A model generated the notes under the pieces. That model worked only from the letters and a program-made list of their open reading frames with translations, was not told the origin of the DNA and ran no database searches. Below, piece by piece: positions 22,385 to 33,295 of a stretch of DNA of 57,034 nt. How positions within the stretch are numbered: position 1 is the stretch's first letter; every line of letters starts with the position of its first letter. The stretch is from Acrasis kona (lineage: Eukaryota > Heterolobosea > Eutetramitea > Acrasida > Acrasidae), in assembly GCA_026419775.2 (NCBI GenBank), contig JAOPGA020001797.1:1-57034 (forward strand). Reading direction: 5' to 3'. Both the position numbers and the translations under genes were made by a program.

Positions 22385-23380
22385 ATGAACAAAGCTGGCT
22401 CGGTGTACCTGAATGGTGCTCCTGCGGATATAAGACTTGTAGAATCTGTTTGGCATACTCATCTTAACACTGATATGTCGATATCAGATCTACAGAAGAA
22501 ATTTGGAACTTCATATAATTTNATCAAAAAGATTCTCGAAAGGAAGAATTCTGGAATCTTGTACAAGAAGCAAGGAAGACCGAAAAACAGTACACCAAAA
22601 ACAAGTATGGGGTTGAAGCATTACATTGAGCACCTTACTAGACTTTATCCCCATCAAGGTCATCAATGGATATCAGATCAAGTTTTTGAGAGATTAGAAA
22701 TTAGACTAGATCTATCACAAGTGTGCCGCCTTTGTTACAAGCTTGGATTTAGAAGAAAACAAATGTCAATGATTGCCGCTCACCGGAGACTTCCATGTGT
22801 AAAACTAGCTCGTCATGTATTTCGTCAATATATACCAGGTATGAGAGTATCTGATGCTGTTTTTATTTATGAGTCTCACTTCAATTATTCTATCATGAAT
22901 CCAAAGTATGGATATCATCATAAAACTGAGAAGGCAGAGATGATTTGAGGAGAAGTGAATCGATTGTCATTTAGTATAATACTTGCTATGGGATACAATG
23001 GTTTAGTTCATGCTTATATCAAAGACANTTCTAAAGAAGGTGTAAATCAACATGATTTCTTCAAGTTCATGGATGGATTGTATCCAAAGCTCTTGCCAAC
23101 AGCTGTTGTAGATAGTGCTGAGATACATCATACTGAACTAGTAGATAATTGGTTCCGGGACAATGATGTAAATTGTTTCTTTTTGTCACCTTATAGCCCT
23201 GATTATAATCCTATAGAACTTGTATTTGAATTAATAAAAAGATTAATTAAAAAAGACAAGTATCGCAATTATAGACTTGAAAATGCAATACAGCATACAT
23301 TGTCATATGTTACTGTTGATCATTGTCAGGCATTTATAAAGCACGCTGTACAAGTATGGACAATAAATGAGCCATTGTAA
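22385..23380 (+). pseudogene. IS630/Tc1-mariner superfamily transposase, disrupted
   Basis: Two halves in the same frame are separated by TGA at 22946-22948, with Ns at 22522 and 23029. The N-terminal part has a helix-turn-helix segment (MSISDLQKKFGTSYN.IKKILERK) followed by a linker and HQWISDQVFERLEI. The DDE_3 catalytic core follows: a first motif VFIYESHFNYS (family: FIDExxF), a second VVDSAEIHHT (family: DNASIHxS) and a third LSPYSPDYNPIELVFELIK, with the last E present. The first catalytic Asp appears as Tyr. The in-frame TGA and the changed first motif say the copy is inactive, unless TGA is a sequencing error. About 330 residues is normal for the family. Confidence 0.8.
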
Positions 23381-24010
23381 TTATTTATTATTATCCTTAG
23401 TTTGGTGCGCTAGAATTATTTGCAGCTCTTCAGCACTTAATATTCCTGCTATATTGTGGTTTTTATTTTCAACTTTTAACTGTTGGATCTTTTTGAGCAG
23501 TTCATCAGCACAAGCAAGTTTAAATGAGGATTGGAACTTGACCAATTCAATGTGCTTCTCAAAATGATCAATTAATGATTTTTTTATAAATTGCATTCTG
23601 CGAAAAGCTTTATTAGAATAAATTTACATATTTATAAATGACTCTATACAGCTGAAGGTCCGCCTAGCTTGGCGGATTTGATGGCATGGGTTGCGCAGCG
23701 CGCGTGCCAGATGGAGTAAGAGGTCTCCATCAAGATTGTTGATATCTTCCTCAACACTTAGAGTGGCTTTTTGACTGGTATCTTGTTTGAAAAGCGCTTA
23801 ACTATATCCATACATGATCAATTAATGAAGGGCTGCTCTTTATATATTCATGAGCACTATGCACTTGAACTTGATCACTTGATTTTGTTGATGTACTCTG
23901 TGGGTGTGTCACTATCCACTTTAATTACAGATGTGGTGGTGGTGTACTTCTTGGTGTTTGATTGTTGGATAGTTGCTGGTTCTGTTGATTGTTCATTATT
24001 GTCACTTTTC
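23381..24010 (-). pseudogene. Antisense coiled-coil ORF carried in the Tc1-type element
   Basis: On the strand opposite the transposase, a frame reads KKIQQLKVENKNHNIAG and ends next to the transposase stop (23381). It is interrupted by a LINE insertion at 23579-23813. On the other side the same frame continues (SSDQVQVHSAHEYIKSSPSLID) and is Ser/Thr/Gln-rich. Without the LINE and one copy of its target duplication the frame is continuous for at least 100 codons. It resembles a small DNA- or protein-binding helix protein and is not similar to anything I know. Confidence 0.4.
23579..23813 (-). mobile_element. 5'-truncated LINE 3' end nested in the Tc1-type element
   Basis: About 235 bp containing the conserved LINE tail (aataaagcttttcgcagaatg on the minus strand) and the last coding residues of the LINE ORF. 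It is flanked by a 15-bp target-site duplication, atgatcaattaatga, at 23564-23578 and 23814-23828. The 3' end carries an A-rich tail. It is the same family as 28915-29258 and 39690-39905. Confidence 0.85.
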
Positions 24011-24054
24011 TAGGTTTTTAAACTCTTGTCAACTGATAGTTTCCGGGAATTTCC

Positions 24055-24106
24055 AGCCAACATCCATTTCCAAAAGTTTCTTTTCATAGAATATTACAAA
24101 CAACAA
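24055..24106 (-). repeat. Right terminal inverted repeat of the Tc1-type element
   Basis: Inverted partner of 22267-22320. Directly followed by the TA target duplicate. Confidence 0.8.
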
Positions 24107-24328
24107 TACCCTTTAAAACTAAATATTAATAAGGTTGACTAAAGTCACTTTTACTGAATACATAACGTTCAGAATAATCTCAGTGTAAATAGCTTGAGCC
24201 AATGTAACTGTTTTTCATATGATTTAATGAAGCAATAAATATTATTAATTTTCAGTATCACACAAATACGCTCTGTTACCAGCCTCTAAGAGTTTGACAT
24301 CAAACACTATTATAAAGACCAGGAAAAT

Positions 24329-26720
24329 GTGAGGATGCCTTATCACAAATACATGAATGCATTTTCTAAAACCTTACAAAAAACAAAGGTGATAGATAGG
24401 ATGACTTTTACATACTATCGGAGCAAATATATAAGAGAAGCCTCAAAGAATAGCCTGGCTACAACAAGCCGCAGGAACTCACTTTTGGAAGACAGATTTT
24501 CAAAGATGTTCATAGATATCATTACAGGTGTAATGGTGTACTGACTTGTCCAGATAATAGTTGCAACTGTGTTGAGCCTGTGATATTACACAAACCAGTC
24601 TGTAAAAAATTCCCAAATTGCCAAATGACAAACAAATGTGTTGATGAAAATCGATACATGGTTGTTTTTTACTTCTGGGTTACTGAAGGTCATCAATGGC
24701 TCTATTGCCACAGCCCTTATAGTGAAGGTAACTACCACAATCACCTCTCCCCACCCACCTTCCATGTATCAAAAGCTCAAGTAGCCATAGCAAAAACAAA
24801 CAAGGACCTCTCCAAGGATATGCAGAGTGCACCTTCTGATGAACACAGCACCGCTTTGTATAATACTGACAGACAGAATCATTACCGACAAAAGATCCTC
24901 AATGAATACTTTGATTGTAAAAAGAATCCTATCGCTGCCGCTAAAAAGGTCGAAGTGGACAAGCTGAAACAGCATTTAAAATCACCACAACAAAGTATGT
25001 ACACATTTTAAAAAACTTTTAATAACATATAGATCAACTCAAAGACTTTCCATTCAAAGATGCCATGTTTCCTTATTCAAGGATCNGTCAAGAGAAGAAT
25101 GATGAAGTGTCAATCCACATTCAGCCACCNTTCATGTCCTGGGCCATAAATAATAACACATACATTCTTTGTGATACAAAACACAAGAACAAGAACAGTA
25201 TTCTGCAAACTACATCCATTGTAATGTGGATGTATTAATAAAGTTATGACCATTTCGCGATGTAGACACAAACGGATGGACAGGATATTCTACCGTAAAT
25301 TCTTCTGTAGTTGGATAAAAGTACTTGAAGAGGATGGGGTGAATGTTGTTGAGTTTCTTAATAATCTGACTGGTGCTATTATTGATTTTTCAACTGCTGA
25401 GGCATACGGATACAAAGAGANGCTTGTCAAATATCTTGGTGAAGTTGCTGGAGATGCTAGGTTCCGGCAAACTATTAAAGGTTGCTATGTTCACTGGCTT
25501 TGCTCTTGCGAAAGGGTTTCTGGAAAAATTGGTGCTGATGAAGAGGAAGCTAAAATATTCATGAAAAGCTGTAAAAAAATGCCAAAAACATTATGTAATG
25601 AAGGGGAGGCTAGGCTTTGGTTTACAACAATCACAGAGATGTTCCCAGGCCTTAATGATTGGTCAAAGTGGTGGTTAGAAGATGCTGATGGACTCTACTT
25701 GAGAATGCTTGTTAAGGGTTGCTCTGAGAACATTAGATTTAATGACCTTCTAGACGACACTAACGCCGCGGAGTCTATTAATAATCAGTATCAAAAGATA
25801 TTAAATGTTAACTTACAGCTTGAGTTGGGTGATATGTTTGAAGAGGATTGTCTGTTTTATGGGTACTTTCTTCATACAAAGATAGGACTGCGCCTAAAAG
25901 GAGGGCTGAGGCAGCGGCAAGGCGAAAGCAAAAGTACCATAATGATGGAAGAGCGCCGGATACTATTTATAACATCCATGACCTTCCACCAAGAGTGCAA
26001 GGTCTCACTGGTTTATTTGATTACATTTGTTCTTTACGAGTTGACCCAACTGAACCAAACTCAATTTTGAATGATGCGGACAACACAAACGGTACGTTAG
26101 GATCCTTGCTTTCCTCCAATGAGGATTCCCAAGTCAACTCCTATGTTGGACCATATACAGAAGAAGAGAGAGAATTGAATTTTACAACCTTCTTCGAGGA
26201 AAATAACATTAGTCTTGCAGATGTGGATACCTGTGATGTGACATCATCACCACAAGCTAACATTAGTCTTGGAGGTGCAGATTCTTATGACATGATGTCA
26301 TCACCACAAACGAATACATTCAAGCTTCCTCAAACTCCAACTCAACACTATCCAGCATCTCCATTAACGCAGTCACAAGTACCAGCACTAGATCCATTTG
26401 ACTCTCCTAGCCAAGTGTCTCAGGTAACATCTTCACCAATAACTGACTCTTCAGTAATGCAGCTAAGGAAGAAAAAGACAGACAATGGAACAACACCGGA
26501 TAAGACAAACACTACCAGTGAGTCAAGAATGATTTGGATGATTGCCAGTAATCCTTCACTTTTGAATGGTTTGAGAAGGAGCAGACGCATCACAAACTTT
26601 GAATCATATGAGGTTGATGAGGAGGATGACACTGACTATGCTGTCCCTTTGACACAAAATACTACTGGAGATGAAGCAAAGAAAAAGAAGAAAAAACCGA
26701 TGAAAATTTACTTTAATTAA
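24329..26720 (+). pseudogene. MULE-like transposase remnant A
   Basis: Several plus-strand reading-frame blocks of one degraded gene. 24329-25011 holds a charged helical N-terminal part (..RQKILNEYFDCKKNPIAAAKK). 25246-25850 holds the DDE-like core: FSTAEAYGYKE, then IKGCYVHWLCSCERV in the position of the MULE C..H block, then NAAESINNQYQ at the end. 25848-26720 holds a tail beginning YKDRTAPKRRAEAAARRKQKYHNDGRAPDT followed by Ser/Thr/Pro-rich sequence ending in Lys. Frame changes, Ns (25086, 25130, 25422) and stops break it. MULE transposases typically have such GCxxH and NAxES motifs. The assignment rests on those motifs only. Confidence 0.5.
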
Positions 26721-27163
26721 AATGTTTTTATTCTTATCAAGTTATTTCCATTTTGAGTTTAGAGTATCTGTTTATAGATTAGAGTGCGGGAAATTCCAAA
26801 TATGTCTAATATAGTTTAGAGTGTCTATCCATAGACCCCGAGGGGGAAAGTGCTTTATATGGACAAATGAGAGGTGAATGGAGATTCTTTTATTAGAATA
26901 GAAAGTAGACTACAGTTGATTAAATAAAAGATTGTTTTAATAGGTCAAATAATATAATAGTATTGTCGTTATACAAACATGTCAACAACATCAATTAGAA
27001 AGAAAAAAGTCCTCAAACCCAATGCACCTCAGGGGTATTGAGGATGTTTGAATTTTGACAGGATTGAACGTGAATCTACCTTGCCTTTTGACTTTCTAAC
27101 TATTATTTTTGGTAACAAAGTTAGAAACGAACATTCCTAAAAAGACCAATGGCTAAAAATTTT
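26721..27163. other. AT-rich spacer between two MULE-like remnants
   Basis: 440 bp with no coding signature. I see no inverted repeat long enough to mark element ends. Confidence 0.3.
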
Positions 27164-28260
27164 TTATTTTTTGCTTAGTTGGTTCCATGCTTGAGTCAGA
27201 GTAATCTGCTCAAATGTCATTACCCCGGTGTTAAGAATTGGTGTGGCCTTCTTCCTTTGTTTTCTTGGTGCCAACATTCTGAGCTCCTTAAGTAGCTCCT
27301 CTCTCAACTCAAAATCACCATAGATACAGTCTCTGAACACTTGCATGTGATATGACAGAGTATTGCTTGTAAGAAATGAAACATACATCCAATGATATCA
27401 ATGTTACAATTGAGTACATCCAAGATTGCGTTGATGTGCGTGAGCTCAAAGTCAATAGTGATGAGAATGCGGGATGCCAACAAGTTTGGTGCAATCTCAA
27501 CAATTCTTCTCCAAATTAAAGTGTACTCCTCCTTAGTGCGGGATTGTGACCAAATGAAGAGTGTAGGCTCTGCTCTTTTATAGTTGTTAGACACCATAAG
27601 AACAATGAGTTGTGCCACGCCAGCGGGCACAACAACAAAAGTGCTATCAATATAGCTGACTGTTTGCATCAAACTGGTGTAAGATGCATATCTATGGAGC
27701 AGCAAATAACACTACAGTTGTAACTCCTGGTAGCACATGTAACTGACAAAAGAATATCTGTCCATTGATAGTGCGCGCAAGATCTGGTCTCACTGCAATG
27801 TCCAATAGAGAATCAAGGCGACAAGTTTGCTGTCCATACCAGTACCATCAGACGTCTATTAATACGCTCTAACAACCACGCAACATTCAACACTTTCTAT
27901 CATCTCAGACGCACTCCAAGTCGAGTTGGAGAAGTACATGGCTACAAACACGCAGAAGCGCTCAGCCAAGCCCATCACAGATGCGCTGAACAAGAATTTG
28001 ACTCCAGCAGAGTTACGCAATAGGTCACATATGAGCACATTAAGAGAGTTAAGAGAGCTAGCTGGTTCTTGTTTGGCACTTGATCAACTTCAATCGCTGG
28101 GATCTCGCATGTTGCTAATGGAACCTCTTCCTTGAATTTGCTGTTGTTGGCAGTTTGTTGCGTTGGTTATGGACAAGCTCCAGGTTAGACACCTTAAAGT
28201 TAAGTCTTTTGTTAGCATCATTTGAGAGCAGAATTCTTTCAAATTCTTCATTGGTCATGT
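27164..28260 (-). pseudogene. MULE transposase remnant B
   Basis: Minus-strand blocks. Near 27300-27705 a clear MULE core reads YIDSTFVVVPAGVAQLIVL, then WRRIVEIAPNLLASRILITIDFE and IIGCMFHFLQAILCHI: the D of the first motif, the DFE of the second, and the GCxFHxxQA block typical of PF10551-like transposases. The N-terminal portion appears as a separate ATG-started block near 28116-28260 (MTNEEFERILLSNDANK). Stops and frame changes between 27705 and 28116, and after the core, show it is dead. It is opposite in strand to remnant A. Confidence 0.7.
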
Positions 28261-28904
28261 GCTCCCCGCAGTATTCTCAAAATCAAGGGGGGCTAAAGTT
28301 TAACAGAATTAAAAACAATTTTAACAATTTATAAAATTTTCTATAAAAGAAATACAGTATAGAACTGTTAAAAAACTATCAAGCCAATTATTATTACATA
28401 AATATGGTTGGAAATTTTTTAAAATCTTAAATTGGTAAAGAAAATTATTCAAAATTTTTAAAGAATTTTATATAACAAGAAATTGTCAAAAAATAGACAC
28501 TATATAATAAGGATGTAACTAACTATAACTAACTGGAAGTTGACTAATTAATTATCAACTAATTGTGGATTAATTTATAATTATAATAACTTGAAATTTA
28601 TTATAATTATAGTTTACAGAAGAAGGAATTCATTCACTTCCTTTGATACAGGATGACCTATTATCATTCCAAGGTTCACAATAATTGCACACAAATAAAA
28701 AGCAATGTGATGCTTCTCTTTACTATGCCTCCATGTCTACTGAAAAATTCCAAATGCTTTGATCCTTCCAATTGCGTTCTTTACAAGAATATATTTTATC
28801 ATGTGTCTCTTCTTCTTCCAAGAGTAGTAGATTCTTTGGACATCATTAGTTCTTGGGCAATATTGGAAACACTCTGTAACATTAACAATAAATGTAACAT
28901 TTTT
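28261..28904. other. Very AT-rich spacer
   Basis: Contains long A/T runs (for example 28300-28620) and a short plus-strand ORF that shows no domain. No gene is supported. Confidence 0.4.
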
Positions 28905-28914
28905 GAATTTTTTT

Positions 28915-29258
28915 GAAAACAGGGATAAATCGCATTCTGCGAAAAGCTTTATTAGAATAAATTTACATATTGATAAATGACTCTATACAGCCGAAGGCCC
29001 GCCTAGCTTGGCGGATTTAATGGCGTGCGTTGCGCAACGCGTGTGCCAGATGGAATAAAAGGTCTCTATCAAAATGGTTGATATTTTCCTCAACACTTGG
29101 AGTGGCTTTTTGACTAGTATCTTACTAGAAAAATGCTTAACTACATCTATACTAGTGTAACCAAGTAGACTAGCATAAATAGTAGCTTTACGCTTGTCAG
29201 TCATAGGATGTTCGTCAAAATCAAAACCACTCTGGTACAGTGTCAATGGAAGACCCCA
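28915..29258 (-). mobile_element. 5'-truncated LINE 3' end, with possible target duplication
   Basis: The minus strand encodes the LINE C terminus (KFWGLPLTLYQSG..., then IYASLLGYTSIDVVK, LQVLRKISTILIETFYSIW, then AKLGGPSAV and stop). The conserved 3' tail follows (aataaagcttttcgcagaatg, then ttatccctgttttc). The same C-terminal block occurs at 31092-31967 and 37152-37370. Both flanks carry gaattttttt (28905-28914 and about 29259-29268), a plausible but low-complexity 10-bp duplication. Confidence 0.8.
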
Positions 29259-31074
29259 GAATTTTTTTTATTTGTGTAGAAAGTTGTTTACACAATAAAG
29301 ACTGATTTTCTACAAAAAATGTTGCAAAACTTTATTCATCTTCAGATTCTTGGCGGTCCTCTGTGACATTTCTAAAGTATGATTTGTTGTTGTATAGACG
29401 CTCCATCATAGACCTTTTGTCAACATCAGAAATCCATTCACATTTTCTGATGTATGTTATGGTTGTTGCTCTTATTTTAAACATATTGTTAGATGTAGGT
29501 ACCATACAGGTTTGACCAAGCACTTTGATATCACTGTCACTAGTTAAAACAGATATCTCTTCTGGAAATTGTTGTTGTGTATTGAGCGCAACTTCTGAGA
29601 ATGAGTGAGAAGTTATCATTGCACATACGTCAACAATCTGCTCAACATCAATAATTCTGATATTTGGTTTTTTGAGTTGATTATCGGAAAGCCGTAACAT
29701 CATTGATCCTAATACAAACGCAGGTTCATAAACCCTAACCAAAGCCCTCCATTTAGTTTTATTTCTATTATGAATGAAGACATCAACAGTTCCACATTTG
29801 ACGGACGATCCTTCCTTGAACAAAATACTCGACAAATTCCTTAAATAAGTCGTTTTTCTCTCCGCATCAATTCTCATTTTCTTTTTTATTTTGATCGAAT
29901 GAAACAAGCTGTCCTCGTCTGAAATACCATAACCTTGGTATGCCGATCGTTTGGATGCAGTCAAGTCAGATAAACGTTCCTCTTTACTACTTTTGAAAGA
30001 GCATGATCCCAATACAGTTGGAAGGTTCTTAATTGACAACCACGTTTGTTTCAATTCATTCTCATACAGCCCTACATCAACCAAGACCTTGTAAAACGGG
30101 TGATCAGGAGTGATTGGTTGGTTATCTGTATCTCTTATACAATCAGCAACAGCGGCAATATCTGATCTTCTTACAAATTGATCATGAACTGATTCAGTTA
30201 TTTTAAAATGCGATCGGTTACCCTTATTGAGTTTTCCGTTCAAGTCTTCAAACATTATTGCAGAAAACTGATGAAGAGGTCCAAAGTTCCGTACAAAGTG
30301 GCAGATGTGAAGCAGTGAATGAGTCTTGATGGTAACATGGTTTGAATAGTAAAGTTCTGGGATCTTTTCAACAAAAATCTTTAGCATCTGTTCCGCTTCA
30401 TTAATCTCTGGATGAGTGATTGAGTGCTTTGATAGGATTTTGTACGCCCTTATAAACAGTTCCCAATGTACTGAGAATCTTCGAGGTAACCGTCCCTGTA
30501 TTGCTGGTAGAGAATAAAATAACGCCCACTCATGTAAATCAGCGGATTTCCAATGTATTCGATCATCCAAACTTCGTGGGGATTCGGAAACACAATGGGG
30601 TAGACCACTCTCCTTCATCATTTTGTTAATTTCTTTTATGTGCTGATCAGATAAGACCCATTGCTTTTCTTTGTCTTTATCACAGTCAGGGACTGTTGTA
30701 AGACCTCCTCCAAGCCATAAATTTAAAAAATATAATACAACACCAAGATCAAATGTGTGCATAGAGTCAACTGGGGTCATTTCAACAACATCAAAATCTT
30801 TCAGATCAAACAATACGGTCTTGCTGTGAACACCTCTGAAAGCTTTTTTGTCGCCTACACAATCTTTGTTGTATGACTCAGCAATCTTGGCGTCAAAATT
30901 CACTGATTGATGACAGCGGTGGTCTAAATTTAGAAAATCTTGAATATATCCTGTGCTTCTACCAAAACTCAATCCCTTGATATAACAATATGGACAGCAA
31001 AAGAAGCCAGATGACATACATAATAGTTTGTTATGTTTTGAAATATCACACACAAGTGATGTAACTATACCATG

Positions 31075-31091
31075 ACAAGTAATAGACTGTA
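31075..31091. repeat. Target-site duplication, left copy
   Basis: The 17-bp sequence acaagtaatagactgta is repeated exactly at 31968-31984, on either side of the LINE. Its minus-strand translation continues the CACTA reading frame on both sides, so the site was coding before insertion. Confidence 0.92.
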
Positions 31092-31967
31092 CTGGTAATG
31101 AAGAAGCTGACAAACTCGCAAAGCTTGGTTTGAAGAATCACCTCATCAGTGATATCTGTCCACCTACTCACCTTGCTTTTGATCTTGTTTGTAACGGTGA
31201 TGTTCCACACAAATCTGTTCGTCTTTTTGTCAAATCTTATTTGTCTTCCAAACGTGCTTACTCAGTTGACTACAAATATGACCTTCTACATGATGATTAC
31301 CACATTAAAGCGTCTGTAGATATAGACAAATTAAACAAAAGCGAACAAAAATTCCTACTTCGCCTCCGCTCCAACCAGCTTTGCACTCTGTCAAAGATGC
31401 GTTACTGGAGCAACAATCCAAATTATGACACCAAATGTCCTCGGTGTCATTCATCACATAAAGACCAGCAACATTTGCTTCTTGACTGTCGCTATAATAA
31501 AACTAAATTACATGATGCGATGGTCAGAATCAATAAGGTTATCCAGGATAATCTGAAACCTGGCTTTGTTATTCGAGGCATTTTTAAATTTTGGGGAGCG
31601 CCATATTATTTGACGCAGCGTGGAATTGAAGGAAGCGAAGAAAAATCAGAGTTGCCAGAAGATTGGAAGAGGTCCATTTATGCTAGTATGCTAGGATATG
31701 TTAGTATGGACACTTTCAAGCGATTCATCAAGCACTTTAGAGTTCTCAAGCCTCTCTCTGTACTCCAAAAAATCTCTACAATACTCATGGAAACTTCCCG
31801 TTCCATTTGGACCGCTCGATGTGTTTACAAGGCAAACTGTGAACACGAGCAATCACCTTCTACGTGATTTGTATATATAATTTTTTGTGTAAGGTAACTC
31901 ATCAATAACTATTGACGGGGGTTGTAAAACTACCAATAAACTTTCAGGCTTATCCCTGTTTTCTAAA
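31092..31967 (+). mobile_element. 5'-truncated LINE inserted in the CACTA-like gene
   Basis: An 876-bp insertion flanked by a perfect 17-bp duplication, acaagtaatagactgta, at 31075-31091 and 31968-31984. It carries the last part of RNase H (GNEEADKLAKLGLKNHLISD) and the C-terminal domain with a CPRCHSSHKDQQHLLLDC zinc-knuckle and ends ...ctttcaggcttatccctgttttctaaa. The last 90 bp of the RNase H part are nearly identical to the copy at the right end of the window (56888 onward). Confidence 0.92.
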
Positions 31968-33114
31968 ACAAGTAATAGACTGTATTTTTGATGTTGCCAC
32001 AGAGAAGCCATTTACCATGATGCAATTCAAATATCGTACAATTTCTTTTAGGTATACTTGATAAGGAACTTGAGTTTTTGATGAAATAATTCCTACAAGT
32101 ACAACATTGTGGTCTAAGAAGCGACGCTCTCTCATAATACTAGTATTAACCATGTACACTGGCGTTATACTCTCGTCAGCTTTCTTCCATGGTGATACAC
32201 CATCAATGAATATCTGCCATGATGGATTGTGTATGTATTGCAGACGCGAGCTTTTACTTAATTTCTGGAATACAGCACCATCTTCGTATTCGTCTAAAGA
32301 ACTATCCTTTTTCTCAATCCTCCTCTTAATACCAAGATATAAATCAGTCAGGAATTTCGGATTTCTGTATTGCTGCTCAAGCCTCTTCTTAAGGTCACTA
32401 ATTGTATACGTGCGCCATTTCTTACTTCCTTTGAATTTACAAACATTTTGTGTTATGTCATGTGGTAGATGCCCTTGGTTATGTACATAACAGTATTGGA
32501 GTTTGTCGGGACCTGCTAGATCTAATTTTGCCCAAAATAAAGAGTGGAATGCTGACTCTGTCATCGGCATTTTAGGCTTTAAATTGTCCGGTGCAACTAG
32601 TTGAAGAAGTGTTATAAGTGCCACATATGATGGCCCGCTCATGTACCCAAACATTGTGAAGCATGCGATTGCAAGAACCAGCATGCACATATTTGCTTTT
32701 AAGGATGCGTCGACTACTCTTGTCCGATTTTTGTTTCATTTCCTCATCCATGTTAAACAATGTCCAAGCTTTTGAACCTGTTGAATTTGACTCCAAGTAT
32801 TTATAGAATAGTTGGGACTTTTGCAAATCAGTAAGGTTTGATGCTGCGAGGGGCGGTGGTTCAGATTCTTCGTTTGTCAAGATATGATTGTCATCACCAA
32901 AGTTACTTTGCTCAATACCTCCTAAATTGTCATCGCTATCAGTGTCTTCCATAGTTTCTTGGTTGCTGTGTGCTGGTTGCAAGTTTTGGTTTGGGCGCAT
33001 CCTCTTCCTTCTATCGTTTCTTGATGTGTAGTACAGAATTCTTCCAGTATCATCTTTCACCGGGACATTATATTCATTTGTCTCCACCAAAGAATGCTTC
33101 TGCCTTCTTCCCAT

Positions 33115-33295
33115 ATTTTCGTTCCGATTCGAAAAAAAATTGACAAGTCGAAACCAACTTGATGTTCGCATGCATTGTAACATGATTATTTCATGGAGCA
33201 CGCGAGTGCAATTGAAATATGCATAGCGGTAAATGCAGTCCGCTACAACAATATAAATATTAACATTCAAACCAACTTTTTCAATAACTTTAAAA
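33115..33295. promoter_or_regulatory. Short divergent intergenic region
   Basis: 180 bp between the ATG of the CACTA-like gene (33114, minus) and the ATG of the coiled-coil gene (33296, plus). The spacing fits a shared bidirectional promoter, and tata-like ATATAAATATTAACA lies near 33250. The layout suggests co-regulation; no experiment or conservation supports it here. Confidence 0.35.

Larger units (their letters stand above)
22267..24106 (+). mobile_element. Tc1/mariner-type DNA transposon with TA target duplication
   Basis: The element starts ttgttgtttgtaatattc just after TA (22265-22266) and ends with the inverted form just before TA (24107-24108). The inverted repeats are about 50 bp with few mismatches (22267-22320 and 24055-24106; the shared core includes atgaaaagaaacttttgg). 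TA duplication and a DDE transposase of the IS630/Tc1 superfamily identify it. It holds the transposase (22385-23380), a minus-strand coiled-coil ORF after it, and a nested LINE fragment. Length is 1840 bp, or about 1.6 kb without the LINE. Confidence 0.85.
29332..33114 (-). pseudogene. CACTA-like transposase gene, split by a LINE
   Basis: Read on the minus strand from an ATG at 33114 (MGRRQKHSLVETNEY). The N-terminal part (to about 32735) is acidic. The following block carries YVALITLLQLVAPDNL and AFHSLF, as at the start of CACTA/KDZ-type transposase proteins. The body continues across a LINE insertion at 31092-31967 into TPVDSMHTFDLGVVLYFLNLW (catalytic-core region) and IKTHSLLHICHFVRNFGP with FEDLNGKLNKG, matching the En/Spm TNP2-type pattern (DxMH..LG..., H.LLH..., GPL...E..N). 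It ends at 29332 after a Ser/Glu-rich tail. A +1/-1 frame break lies near 32735 in an A-run; the body is otherwise open. Apart from the LINE the copy is remarkably intact. Confidence 0.75.
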
